A stretch of DNA of 64,000 nt from Elgaria multicarinata webbii (GCF_023053635.1 NC_086178.1:47948726-48012725); one strand, 5' to 3'. Shown: positions 49,301 to 56,644, counted from the stretch's first letter. Notes: generated from the letters alone by a model not told the origin. Numbers and translations are program-made.

Positions 49301-52300
49301 AGTCACTTGCTCCATTTCTTTAGCTCCTTCCACTATCAAGTCTTGGTTAGATAAGATTCTCTCAACTACCTCACCACTTCCTTCCTTTGATTGAATGCCA
49401 TCTCCTTGCAGAGTCTGGCTTGCTATTTTTCTCCTCCTTTTGACATAATCCTTGCTATCCCCACTTTTCTCCGAAAGCTGGAAAATGGTTGGCACAGCTG
49501 TGGGTTTGAGCAGCCGGTGCTGGTCTTCCAGACGTTTTGAAAAACTGTCTTTAGTGAAATGCTCGCTGCAGAGAAAGGAATACTTGGTGGGAGTCCAGTT
49601 GTCCCTCTGAACTGCTTTTAACCACTGGATCAGTCGCTTTGAGTCCTTTAACGGGAACCTTTAACACAGTATAAAAGGGGGAAAGGTTAATGTATCCTTT
49701 TTTAAAAAAACAAATCAAAGTAGTTGATATATGGAGCTAAGCTTAAGACACTTGAAATACACAATCTGGTAGATAATTTCCCCAAGTACAAAAATATACA
49801 GCATTTACTACATTTTCTAAAATCAAAATTTCACAAGGATGTTGGTCCATTTTGGTTTTGAACCTTGGACCTATATGCATTTTTTAAAACGTAATACCTT
49901 TTGACTAACCCAAAGCAAGTGCAACAGCTTATTATAAAAATATACAGTTCTCCAAAATTAATGACATCTAAAATATAGTATCATATAGTCACTTGCTAAC
50001 AACCTTTGCAACCTAACCAGCAGAGTTAAATCAAAATTTTAGCAGCCAAAAGCTCTTCTAAAGCTGCAATCTTGTACAAAGCTAGTTACACTCACTCATT
50101 TCCAAGGGGCTCCAACTCAACTTTCTCTGTATAAGATCACACTGCAGAGCTGGCCAGAGGAGCTTACCAGTGAAAGTCCAACAGTAAAGTCATCACAGAT
50201 AAAGTCCAAACACTGGTAATTTCTTGTTGAAATTTAGACTGCAAGGGTACCATAATTATAGGGTTGCATCCAGTGTTAGTCCTACTTAAAGGAGTCCCTT
50301 GAAATGAATACGACTTCAGTTAGTCAAGAGAAACTTAAGCCACATTCATTTCAATGGGTATCCTCTAAATAGGAACAACGATAGATACAACCCACAATCT
50401 CCCCAGCAGACTTTAAAGCATGGGGGCTTAGCAACTAACTGTGCTACAGCTTAATTACACCAGTCAAAAACTCCCGCTTACCCCTGATCTACAGAGAGGA
50501 GGCCTGAGAGCTGTATGTGGCTCCCAAATCTTCTATGATTCCAAAGACCACCCATATCTCACATTATGTTCCTTCAGCAGCTTTCTCCTGAAGTGACAAA
50601 CAAGAGGGCTTCCCTTGCCAAAGTAGTGTGAATAGCAACAGAGGCTCTTCCAGAGTCCTCCACTTAGATACCTCAGCTATTGATGTGTGCGTGTGTGTGT
50701 GTGTGAGAGAGAGCAAGAGCGAGAGAGCGATGATATGTGGGCAAATAGAAATGGGCACGGGGCAGACTGACAAGGTCATTCTGAGAAAGAGGAAGTTAAG
50801 AGAGTCTTTTGCTTGGTTCAGGCAGGAATGAGTTTGCAGTTACACCAAGTGTTGCTGGTGGAGCCACAGACTCACACTTCAGCCCTTGTTCAATTCTAAG
50901 TATGGGCATTGTTAAGTGCTAGATACTGACCAGGACTATAGGGTTAAGAGTACAAATGTGATGAACGGAAAAACTTTGTGTCTGACTCTGCTGTATTGGC
51001 AAGTTGTCCACAATGAAAGAGGCTCTCTAATCCATTAACATGCATTGTGAAATGGACTCTCTCAAACCATAAAGAGAGGATATAAGGCAACATATAAAAT
51101 ATTCCAAAATTTCTGGCCCAACACAAAGATACTTCTAGATAAACAATATTAATGTGTCAGGTTTACTGATTCAATACACTTGACACACTGGCAAGCTAGA
51201 TGGGGACTATGCCAATTCCCAAAGCTAATCACTAGCACTGGGAACTGATCACCAGGAGCTACCACAAGTAAAAATATCAGATTGACTATTGTGCAAATTC
51301 CTATGCTACTTGGCAGCTTTTCATTTTTCCACCCATTTCCAGTTCAGTACCACTTCAGCTACAACAGAAACTGATGTCTGGATGCAGACTAGCTAGATAA
51401 TAAAAAAGTATTTCTTTGCCTCAGTGATAGTATAATCCTATGCATGTTTAGTCAGAAGTAAATCCTACTATGTTCAGTGGGGCTTATTCAGTCGTACTAT
51501 TATAGTTTGGCATGATGTCTGAAATGATGTTGTGATTTGCTATCAACCTGCAAACTACATTTTAGCATGTTGTCTGAAATGACAAAACATAGTTATGGGT
51601 GATAGACGAGAGACAGGCTTTGGTGCTATTGAAAAGTATAAAATCTTTAATAGTTCTTTTTGTGTCAAAGGCTCAACGTTTTGGATTTTAATAAAATCCT
51701 TCTTCAGGAGCTGACGCTAGACACAGGCTGCTGTAAAACAACCTCTTCTTGTATATTAGCAAATCTTAGACTTTTCTTTCTCCAACGCATTCTGTGAATG
51801 AACTGCGTTGTGCCGAAGAGTTCTTTCTCATGATGACAAGTCTAGACACGAGAAAGAACTCTTCGGCACAACGCAGTTCGTTCACAGAACACCTTGGAGA
51901 AAGAAAAGCCTAAGATTTGCTAATATACAAGAAGAGGTTGTTTTACAGCAGCCTGTGTCTAGCGTCAGCTACTGAAGAAGGATTTGGTTAAAATACGAAA
52001 CGTCGAGCCTTTGACACAAAAAGAACTATTAAAGATTTTATACTTTTCAATAGCACCAGAGCCTGTCTCTCATCTATCACCTGTCCAGTGGTACTTTTCC
52101 CTCTACCACACAATAAAACATAGTTATAGCCATTGCTTTACCCTCTGGAATCCCTACTACCAAAGAAATGCTGGACAGATGGAAATTAAAATCAGGCAAT
52201 CAGCTCTATGGTTTTCCTGGACCATCTAAAGCGGGGGGGGGGGGGGGCAACTTGTGACCTTTCAGATGGTTTGGCCTGGACTCCCATAAGCCCTCACTAT

Positions 52301-54500
52301 TGGCTAGGTTAAGACTGATGGGAATTGTAGCCCAAAACAGCTGGAGGATCACAAGTTTCCTACATCATCAGGAAAATACATAATATAGACTTTCAGTCAC
52401 CTTCACAGACAGAACAGCAACTTATAATATCTAACTCTGCAAATATTATAACACAAAAAGAAAAAGTGATATGTGGGCAAAATTATATGTAAGAAACAGG
52501 CACAAAGTAGTTTCAGCTAGAAATATTAGTTTTGCCAAGACAGCATTCTTGCTGACTCAAGGCTTGGTCATACCAACAGAATAAATTCACCTGTCAAAGT
52601 CTCTGCCTGCAGTGAAATGATTAACGTCCCAAAATCAGATTATTCAAAATAAGTGGGCTTCCTCGGCTACTATATAACACACCCCATACTAACAGGCAGA
52701 TTCAGAATTGATATAGTGCTAGGCAAAAAACAAACAAAACCAAATCTTCATGGGAGAACAGGTTTATCAAAAGCTGTTACCCACAAAAGCTAAATGGAAC
52801 CTCTACCTTCAGAGGGAATTAAGTTTCAAGTACCAAATGCCAGGGAAAAACAGGGCATGAACATCTGTTTGGGAGCTACCAGAGGCTTCTGACTGGTTGT
52901 TGTTGGAAGCAGAATGCTGGATTAAATGGACCTTGCAAGACAGTTTCTAGTTTCATCTTCACACAATACTTATTTCCTCAATTTAGTTATGCAAACTCTC
53001 CATACTTTCATTATTTGGCTATTTTCATTTTCTAAATGCATGGGTATAGAATAACTGTGGTACTACAGAATATTTGTACACGGATTCATTATTCACAGCT
53101 TTTGCCAAAAATTAAGTTTAACAGCAGTATCAAAAACTTTTTAACATCATACTCTAAAGCAAATCCCCCAATACTTGAGCTTCTCTAGTATGTTATCAGA
53201 AAAGTAAAAATGTTAAAATATACAGACATGACATATCTTGTTCATCTTATCTTGTTTGCAACATTTCCCAGTTTAAAGATGAACGTGAACACATTTGTTA
53301 TAACGGACACTACAAAGTCAGAGGAGGTCTAATTACATTTCTTACTAGCACCATGTAAACTGTATCAAAATTAGCCCTAATAGACAGGCAAGGAAGGCTG
53401 TTAAAATGTTTATATGCTCACAGTGTTGCATTTCTCCAGTAGAAAAAGGGCAAAAAGGATGTGTGCTTCAGGATATGCTAGAAAATCCCTATTTATCATT
53501 GAGATTGTCCTCTTTTAAGGATCGCCAACAGAAAGGAACTTTTCTTCTACCTGTCTTTGGAGTTCCAGAAGAGAAGCCATCTATTGCAAAGGCTGGCAAG
53601 GATGCCACGTCTCTCACAACAGCACAGCCAGGACTAGCTTGCACCCTACAGGAAAAGCAGTACTCAGCAAGCATCTGCCTATGAAAGGCACTGCTTCACC
53701 AAGTCATCCACTAACCACCTGACTGCAAGTTGTTTTCTCCAAGGAATGGATATACTCCATTTCAAGAACTTTGACAGAAATGTGTGTGATACAGGCACAC
53801 ACACACCTGAAAGCAGGGCTTATTTCTGAGTCAGACGTAGCTTAAGAACCTGTTTTCTGGGCTAGACTTCTGCCATTAAACGTGGGAGGAGGGGGAGATG
53901 AAGAAGACAAAGTCACCATACAACGAAGCATGTACAGAGTGCTTTGCCTTCCCCTCACAGAGAAATGACGTCGAACAGCCAAGGAAGAAGAAGGTGTGAC
54001 TTTCAGAGAAGTTACAGCTCTGGCTCCTTTCTCTTAAAATTAAACTCCGGTTAGGCGACATGATGTGCGTTAGTAGCAGGATGGGGGATAAAAGGGTTTC
54101 ATGAAGGGGGGGGGTCCCTTTTGTCTATGGGATGCTCGCTCTTCTCGGGCTGCCAGGGAGAGACGGAGGTGAGGCAAATGGGGGAGTACAAGTGGCCAAA
54201 AGCGAGTGTGCCCAGGTACGTGAGGAGGGGCAGCCCGTGTCGTTTTGGGGCGCAGCAATCTGTCAGAGTACTGCGAGCGGAGGGGAGACGGGAGGCTTCT
54301 GCATCCGTCTGCCCGGCGGAGAAGGTGCGAGAAGCCGTATTATGCCGAGGAAGAGGAGATGGGCACGGCTCGGTTCGCCTACCAGGTGCGAGCGGTTCTT
54401 CCCCTCCCCCTGGTTACCTGTGGAAGGAGACGGCCGCTCGACCCCGGGGAGCTTTGCCCTGCCGGTTGGAGCAATTCAGCGCCGCGCAACAGATCACCAT
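31200..54500 (-). CDS. THAP4: THAP4, THAP domain and nitrobindin fusion protein (complete, six exons)
   Basis: Coding segments on the minus strand: 54418-54500, 48508-49658, 39366-39525, 36787-36896, 36487-36590 and 31200-31319. All junctions are GT-AG and phases agree, giving 1728 nt and 575 residues (human about 577, from memory). Residues 1-90 form the C2CH THAP zinc finger (CCAALNC at the start, FLCSEHF later, AVPTIF at the end), which binds DNA in relatives. Residues about 90-410 are low-complexity with two SGACK-SLHSY segments and a coiled coil (LREQVEKKNGELKQLRQ). Residues about 412-575 form the nitrobindin beta-barrel, a heme-binding domain linked to peroxynitrite isomerisation, with the proximal His expected in QHLHVTYKK. 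It starts head to head with ATG4B. Confidence 0.97.
32278..32352. mobile_element. Short palindromic repeat (50262 family)
   Basis: 'cagtcttagtcctacttaga' then 'cccattgaaatgaacagggc' and 'ttaagttaggctaatacaga'. Matches the layout at 50262-50398. Confidence 0.5.
32358..32855. mobile_element. Non-autonomous DNA element with imperfect ~20-bp TIRs
   Basis: The left end 'ttaagggcacagtcctattg' and the right end 'cccataagattgcgccctaa' are inverted copies with a few differences and one extra base. The body of about 500 bp is GC-rich and repeats 'gcctctga-ctgtctag' segments near 32485 and 32543. No transposase. No clear target duplication. Confidence 0.6.
33640..33850 (-). mobile_element. LINE internal 3' fragment
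   Basis: Contains 'gcattgcagtaatccagcct' and 'tagctgctgaaccaggctgc', a segment I recognise as recurrent in squamate L2-like LINE copies. Strand assignment is tentative. Confidence 0.45.
34815..34885. mobile_element. Foldback element scrap
   Basis: 'gtcgtgtgaaccattttctg' and 'taaccatggcttagtgtgtc', then 'atctgaacagg'. Opposed 'gtgtgaac'-type words resemble the foldbacks at 13740 and 60000. Confidence 0.35.
35349..35480 (-). mobile_element. Ancient L2/MIR-type 3' end remnant
   Basis: 'acatttatatagttttcaag' and 'aagtacttcacatacatttt' followed by 'ttttgtaaggtagatta' recall the antisense end shared by old L2 and MIR elements across amniotes. Strongly diverged. Confidence 0.5.
36487..36590 (-). 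CDS. THAP4: THAP4 coding exon 5
   Basis: Acceptor 'cttgatccag', donor 'GAACAA/gtgagt'; 104 nt. Encodes (G)LVEVEEGEVNGQELSIASH and SVARISFAKKPHVEQ of the nitrobindin barrel. An alternative AG seven bases into the exon exists ('ttggtag') but would break phase. Confidence 0.97.
36640..36678. repeat. (CA)-rich microsatellite
   Basis: 'acccacacccacacacccac' type repeat in THAP4 intron 4, mixed CA and CCCA units. Confidence 0.85.
36787..36896 (-). CDS. THAP4: THAP4 coding exon 4
   Basis: Acceptor 'catatccttacag', donor 'AACACAG/gtacta'; 110 nt. Encodes FNAFHPDTRKPMHRECGFIR and IKPDTNKVAFISAQNT, part of the nitrobindin barrel. Intron 4 is only about 200 bp, the shortest in the gene here. Confidence 0.97.
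36897..37411. other. THAP4 intron 3, unique part
   Basis: No repeat recognised. Confidence 0.4.
37412..37548 (-). mobile_element. Penelope-like element terminal fragment with hammerhead-like core (tentative)
   Basis: On the minus strand TTGATGA is followed by a perfect 7-bp hairpin GAGTTCTGGAGAACTC (37519-37534), then AAAAGC and an AT-rich tail 'tggtcctagtaaagg'. The related copy at 4069-4150 has GAAAG at the matching place. The order fits a hammerhead core with stem II, as known in Penelope-like elements; here the first core base differs from consensus. Confidence 0.5.
37723..37859. mobile_element. hAT-type palindromic MITE with 8-bp target duplication
   Basis: The left end 'tagggggtgggcagaaagta' is matched by the right end 'taccttctgcccacccctg'. 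Arms 'cagatgttttggacttcaac' and 'gttaaagtcccaaacttctg'. Flanks GTTTACAG (37715-37722) and GTCTACAG (37860-37867) differ at one position. Confidence 0.82.
38171..38314. repeat. Tandem duplication, two ~68-bp units
   Basis: Unit 1 is about 38171-38239 and unit 2 about 38247-38314. Both contain 'tattatatttccttttctgt' and 'aggtaaat', with a few substitutions and a small insertion. Confidence 0.85.
38315..39365. other. THAP4 intron 3, little recognised
   Basis: Short AT-rich microsatellite near 38790-38820; otherwise no gene or repeat recognised. Confidence 0.4.
39366..39525 (-). CDS. THAP4: THAP4 coding exon 3 (nitrobindin start)
   Basis: Acceptor 'gtctttctgtag', donor 'AATTTCTC/gtgagt'; 160 nt. 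Encodes TPQLNPVIKPLSWMLGTWLS, DPPGEGTFPTMKPFEYLEEV and HISHVGQPMLNFS. The GTWxxxPPGEG segment is the opening motif of the nitrobindin domain. Confidence 0.97.
39526..40489. other. THAP4 intron 2, first part
   Basis: No repeat recognised. 39596-39642 has a short direct repeat of 'cttatgtcaaaccattttg'. Confidence 0.4.
40490..40665 (+). mobile_element. tRNA-derived SINE, 5' truncated
   Basis: 'aaggtcccaggttcaattcc' (B box) then 'cgcatctccaggtagagcta' and 'gggctagatggaccaattgt', ending 'agacagctttcctatgg'. Same family as 14691-14885. Confidence 0.7.
40700..41012 (+). mobile_element. CR1 LINE fragment
   Basis: 'gaactgggtacatttagtct', 'gataatcatcttcaaataca' and 'gttggccagtggaaccaaag' follow the sense order of the CR1 3' region; diverged, no tail. 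Confidence 0.65.
41254..41312 (-). mobile_element. L2-like LINE 3' tail scrap
   Basis: 'tttattaaatttatatatcg' then 'ccccatagccgaagctctct' and 'gggcggtttaca': antisense end of the L2-like family. Confidence 0.75.
41440..41650. mobile_element. Foldback-like element fragment
   Basis: 'tttgatcatctcaaattaat', 'gtgcgaacctggttactgaa' and 'gtttaacccaggaataaccc' recall the foldback family at 13740 and 60000; ends not resolved. Confidence 0.35.
41670..42312 (+). mobile_element. L2-like LINE 3' end
   Basis: Encodes GLPLKMVQKLQLVQNRAARL, then FKALNGLGPGYLKERLLPYV, RAFSAVAPRLWNELPREVCL and LKTFLFSQYF; a 3' UTR and (AAAT)n tail to about 42312 follow. Two frames are needed, so the copy is broken. Confidence 0.85.
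42375..42468 (+). mobile_element. CR1 LINE 3' end
   Basis: 'ttaaggtggattcctgcatt', 'ttgacttgatgggccttata' and the end 'ttcaattctatgatc'. Truncated to about 95 bp. Confidence 0.8.
42469..43611. other. THAP4 intron 2, no feature
   Basis: No gene or repeat recognised. Confidence 0.4.
43612..43705 (-). mobile_element. Penelope-like element terminal fragment (tentative)
   Basis: The minus strand reads ACTGAT, 'cgattcttagttca', CGAAAGC, then 'taatggtataaatttgttag' and 'gtgtcacaagactctttatt'. This resembles a widespread reptile sequence with a CTGA-hairpin-CGAAAGC order. Part of the stem is lost. Confidence 0.4.
44040..44960. repeat. Diverged ~600-bp tandem duplication
   Basis: 'gggtgggagggggaaataaa' near 44085 recurs as 'gggtgggagggggaacggaa' near 44694. 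'tagacatcaatggaggaaac' near 44249 recurs as 'tagacatcaatggagaaaac' near 44852. The order is the same at a period of about 600-610 bp, so a local duplication inside THAP4 intron 2 is inferred. Confidence 0.7.
45000..46907. other. THAP4 intron 2, no clear feature
   Basis: A foldback scrap around 45255-45310 ('atcatagcatgttaacccaa'). Otherwise nothing recognised. Confidence 0.4.
46908..47085. mobile_element. hAT-like DNA element fragment
   Basis: It starts 'cttTAGAGcaggggtgttga', with a CAGGGG terminus after a TTTAGAG-like target. It then reads 'cctctttcagcctgagggcc' and 'ttttgttggtgagcgagac'. The right end was not found. Confidence 0.5.
47086..48507. other. THAP4 intron 2, last part
   Basis: A (GT)n tract at about 48258-48286; otherwise nothing recognised up to the exon donor at 48507. 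Confidence 0.4.
48508..49658 (-). CDS. THAP4: THAP4 coding exon 2 (rest of THAP domain, linker, coiled coil)
   Basis: The acceptor AG at 49659-49660 and donor 'GACTGTG/gttagt' bound 1151 nt. It completes the split Arg codon, then encodes FPLKDSKRLIQWLKAVQRDN, WTPTKYSFLCSEHFTKDSFS, HRLLKPTAVPTIF, the linker, the two segments SGACKFIGSLHSYSF and SGACKLIDSLHSYCF, and a coiled coil. An in-frame continuation past the donor reaches a stop within two codons, so the exon end is well defined. Confidence 0.97.
49661..50261. other. THAP4 intron 1, no feature
   Basis: No gene or repeat recognised. Confidence 0.4.
50262..50398. mobile_element. Short palindromic repeat
   Basis: 'gggttgcatccagtgttagt' on the left opposes 'cgatagatacaaccc' on the right; the middle has 'cccttgaaatgaatacgact' against 'cattcatttcaatgggtatc'. 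Foldback of about 137 bp. Confidence 0.6.
50399..51427. other. THAP4 intron 1, no clear feature
   Basis: (GT)n followed by (GA)-rich tract near 50683-50730. Nothing else recognised. Confidence 0.4.
51428..51490. mobile_element. Short palindromic repeat, half copy (TATGCA family)
   Basis: 'gtataatcctatgcatgttt' then 'cagaagtaaatcctactatg' and 'cagtggggcttattcag'; right arm missing. Confidence 0.5.
51660..51714 (-). ncRNA. Hammerhead-ribozyme-like motif, left arm
   Basis: The minus strand reads GTCAGCT, C, CTGAAGA, the perfect hairpin GGATTTTATTAAAATCC, AAAAC, GTT, G, AGC, CTT, TGAC. GCT pairs with AGC and GTCA with TGAC as a stem I with an internal loop. One core base (A for G in GAAA) departs from consensus. 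Stem III is only the self-complementary ACGT. Confidence 0.45.
51964..52016 (+). ncRNA. Hammerhead-ribozyme-like motif, right arm
   Basis: The plus strand reads GTCAGCT, A, CTGAAGA, a partly paired stem II (AGGATTTGGTTAAAATAC), GAAAC, GTC, G, AGC, CTT, TGAC. The core boxes CUGANGA and GAAA and the GUC cleavage triplet are all present, with stem I as in the left arm. Stem II is weakened by substitutions, and stem III is minimal, as in types thought to work as dimers. Activity is not claimed. Confidence 0.5.
52236..52362. mobile_element. hAT-type palindromic MITE, diverged
   Basis: A poly(G) start, 'caacttgtgacctttcagat', then 'gatgggaattgtagcccaaa' and 'ggatcacaagtttcc'. Outer 'caacttgtgacc' opposes 'ggatcacaagtt'. 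Confidence 0.6.
52363..54120. other. THAP4 intron 1, 5' part
   Basis: A possible CR1 scrap around 52895-52940 ('gcagaatgctggattaaatg'). Otherwise no recognised feature. GC content rises after about 54000. Confidence 0.4.
54418..54500 (-). CDS. THAP4: THAP4 coding exon 1 (THAP zinc finger start)
   Basis: The ATG is the complement of 54498-54500 and the donor is 'TTCCACAG/gtaacc'. The 83 nt encode MVICCAALNCSNRQGK and APRGRAAVSFH, with Arg28 split across the intron. The zinc-binding cysteines of the C2CH finger begin here. The loop after SNRQGK is two residues longer than the human one as I remember it. Confidence 0.97.
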
Positions 54501-54564
54501 CTCTGGAGGCCGCGCGGGCGGCCCTGCCTCTCCCACCCCCTCTCTCTCCCCGCCCCCTACTTCA

Positions 54565-54583
54565 TCCGTACAACAAGATGGCG
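54565..54583 (+). promoter_or_regulatory. Composite TCCGTACA-AAGATGGC motif 1
   Basis: TCCGTACA at 54565-54572 and AAGATGGCG at 54575-54583, two bases apart. The second half matches the YY1 consensus (AAGATGGCGGC). The ATG inside opens a 27-codon frame. Confidence 0.6.
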
Positions 54584-54632
54584 AAGCCAGTCAAGTCACC
54601 GCAGCAGTCTCGCCACTCCTTGAAGTCTAACT

Positions 54633-54640
54633 TCCGTACG
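54633..54640 (+). promoter_or_regulatory. TCCGTACG half motif
   Basis: TCCGTACG followed by GAAAGAGCTG; matches the left half of the composite motif, with no ATGGC half. Confidence 0.35.
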
Positions 54641-54874
54641 GAAAGAGCTGTCATTCAATAGGGCGGCCCTCAAACAGTATTTGGTCACAGCAGCGCTGGC
54701 TATGTAAACTGCAAGCGCCCGCCCCCACTGTTTTGTACCTCGCCATCTAATTCGCTCTCGTGAGAACTAAAGACAGACAGGGCTGATCTCTGCTAGGGCC
54801 TACATCGTTAGAATAAAACTCTGACGTAAACAAATTGAGACGCCATATTGGGAAAGGGGGTGGCGCTTGAATAC

Positions 54875-54892
54875 TCCGTACAGAAAGATGGC
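54875..54892 (+). promoter_or_regulatory. Composite TCCGTACA-AAGATGGC motif 2
   Basis: TCCGTACA (54875-54882), two bases, AAGATGGC (54885-54892). Preceded on the other strand by a second YY1-like word, GCCATATT at 54842-54849. Confidence 0.6.
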
Positions 54893-55042
54893 AGCCTCCG
54901 CCTCTGCCCTTTTTGTACCCTGTGGTAGTTGTACGGCTCAAAGGGGTTAGGAACATAAAGTGGAGATAGGGCAAAAAGTTCTTCCCACTTCAGTAGAATG
55001 AGAAGTCGGACCTAAATGAGCCTGTTTGACGGTCGCACTCTC

Positions 55043-55060
55043 TCCGTACAGCAAAATGGC
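55043..55060 (+). promoter_or_regulatory. Composite TCCGTACA-AAAATGGC motif 3
   Basis: TCCGTACA (55043-55050), two bases, AAAATGGC (55053-55060); one change from the YY1 core. About 210 bp before the ATG4B start codon. Confidence 0.55.
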
Positions 55061-55271
55061 ATCTCCCAAGTGGCAGGAGGAAGCGGTGCAGCGCAGAGGA
55101 GCTTGTTGACCTCTTCAACTGACCTATCCGCCACTTACATGGGCGGTGAGGCGCTCTGTGATTGGACGAGAGACGGGTTGACAGGACGAGTAGGCTAGAG
55201 TGCGCCGCTGTGGTGATCTGTGTCTATCAGGAGATAGCCGTGGCCGCCCCTGACGCTTCAGTGGGGGCAGG

Positions 55272-55281
55272 ATGGATGCGG
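55272..55281 (+). CDS. ATG4B: ATG4B first coding exon segment
   Basis: ATG GAT GCG G followed by the donor 'gtgagaagg'. Human ATG4B starts MDA and, as I remember, has its first intron after ATGGACGCAG, the same phase. With the head-to-head THAP4 neighbour this identifies the gene by synteny. ATG4B is the cysteine protease that processes and delipidates ATG8/LC3 proteins in autophagy; none of the catalytic part is in the window. The next exon (expected to encode TLTYDTLRFAEFED-like sequence) was not found to 64000. Confidence 0.75.
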
Positions 55282-56640
55282 GTGAGAAGGGGGGGAAATA
55301 TCTGGGGTGGGAAGGCTACTCGGGGGGGGGCAGAAGTGGGGGGTTCTTTGTATTTGGGGCTGAGGGCAGTGGGTGTGCGAAAGGAAAGAGGGTCGGACGG
55401 TTTGTCAGGAGAGGGTTGTATTGCGGAGTGGGCTAGCGAGAGGTCTCTGTGCCTGGGTGAGAGGATTGTTCAGTGTGGGGGCAGGGGGTGGGATGAAGAA
55501 GGGTCTTTTCCGTGGGGCTAAGAGGTGGCATCTAAAAGAGACGCGCTTCGTATATAGAGGTGGTGGCTGGGTAAAGTTGTCAAAAAGAGTCGGGCCAACG
55601 TGCTACTTCGCCTCCCACTCTCTCTTTTTCAAATACAGAGAGCTGCCATGGCATTGTATGTTTCTTATGCATTCACTGCTCATGCCAGCATGTTCTTTTC
55701 TTTCTTAACTTGAGCAGACGGTGTGGCTTACAGACTACAGTGCTGGTGCTTCATCACCACATGGTGCCCTGACCTATTGACATTATGTAGGGGTAAAGTT
55801 TTATAAAGTTGATAAGAACTCAAAAGATCAGTGGAACTTCATGTCAGATGTCTTGTTTATGGCCTTCTAGCTGAGGAACAAATGTTTGTATTGCTTTCCT
55901 ACATAAGTAGCTGCGGTGGATTGGACCTGGCATGTTGTGTGTAAGGGCTGTCTGACAACTGATCCTAATGTTTTTGTCTGTCAAAGTGACACCGAAAAAA
56001 TCTCTGTGATAATGGTAAAGAATAAGATGTTGAATGGGGTAAAGTCTTCATTCTCCATCCACTCCCTGGTTTTCCTCAGATGAAAAAAAAAATGTATGAT
56101 GTTCTTTATAAAAGCTGAAGCTGCTGGTTGTTTTGTCTAAACGAGATAACTAAGAAATAAATCCAAATACATTATCTTTGAGTATGCTGCAGTAAGTATT
56201 GTGCTAACCTGTATTGAAAGCCCCCATATATATCACAGTTAACTGATTTTTAGTGTTTGACAGAACTGCAAGGGTTTCTTTTCTTTTTCTTTAGTGTCAT
56301 GTGATCAGTTGTCACATGATAATCAACTGTTCCAGATCAATCATGGTACAAAATGTATGGCTGCTAAACTATACAAATCTGTGCTCCTCACTGTTGTCTG
56401 ATATGAATGCTCGTAAACAACTCAGAATTGTGTCAGTGATCACTTACTAGTGACTCTCCTTGTGGAAGAAGCTTTTCTAGTTCAGGTCAAATTGTTGGGT
56501 CTTCCTTGCTTTATATTTGGTGCAATCCACTATTGATTACATTTGTGTTCTGCTACCTTTTCTTCAAGGAGTTCAGAGTGAATCTCTCTGTGAAGTAGGT
56601 TAGGCTGAAAAATAGTGACTTCCCCAATACTGTTGAGTGA
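55282..56640. other. ATG4B intron 1, first part
   Basis: The CpG-rich start gives way to AT-rich DNA at about 55650. A diverged repeat may lie at 56540-56640 ('gtaggttaggctgaaaaata'). No exon recognised. Confidence 0.45.
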
Positions 56641-56644
56641 GCTT

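Larger units (their letters stand above)
51584..52129. mobile_element. Penelope-like inverted terminal pair with 15-bp target duplication
   Basis: Arms 51599-51829 and 51850-52080 (231 bp each) are inverted copies with about 13 mismatches and no gaps in my hand alignment, around a 20-bp loop. A further 34 bp (52081-52114) extends only the right arm. AAAACATAGTTATGG (51584-51598) and AAAACATAGTTATAG (52115-52129) flank it as a target duplication. Each arm carries CTGAAGA, a hairpin, GAAA-like residues and the tail 'aaagaactattaaagatttt'. Penelope-like elements are known for inverted terminal copies and hammerhead motifs. No reverse transcriptase or endonuclease frame is present. Confidence 0.65.
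54121..55500. promoter_or_regulatory. CpG-rich bidirectional promoter of THAP4 and ATG4B
   Basis: GC- and CpG-rich sequence spans THAP4 exon 1 (minus) and ATG4B exon 1 (plus); the start codons diverge 771 bp apart. No TATA box is evident near either start. Elements include an ATTGG (inverted CCAAT) near 55162 and the composite motif reported separately. A head-to-head pair in a CpG island suggests shared constitutive expression. Confidence 0.8.

Noticed and set aside
54121-54661. Plus-strand open frames of 138-169 codons over the CpG island
   Set aside because: They overlap THAP4 exon 1 and its 5' flank antisense, in GC-rich DNA with few stops. They have no recognisable domain and arise in all three frames at once.
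54842-54850. SRF CArG box
   Set aside because: The word CCATATTGG has only five A/T between CC and GG, one short of the CArG consensus; a YY1-like reading (GCCATATT) fits better.
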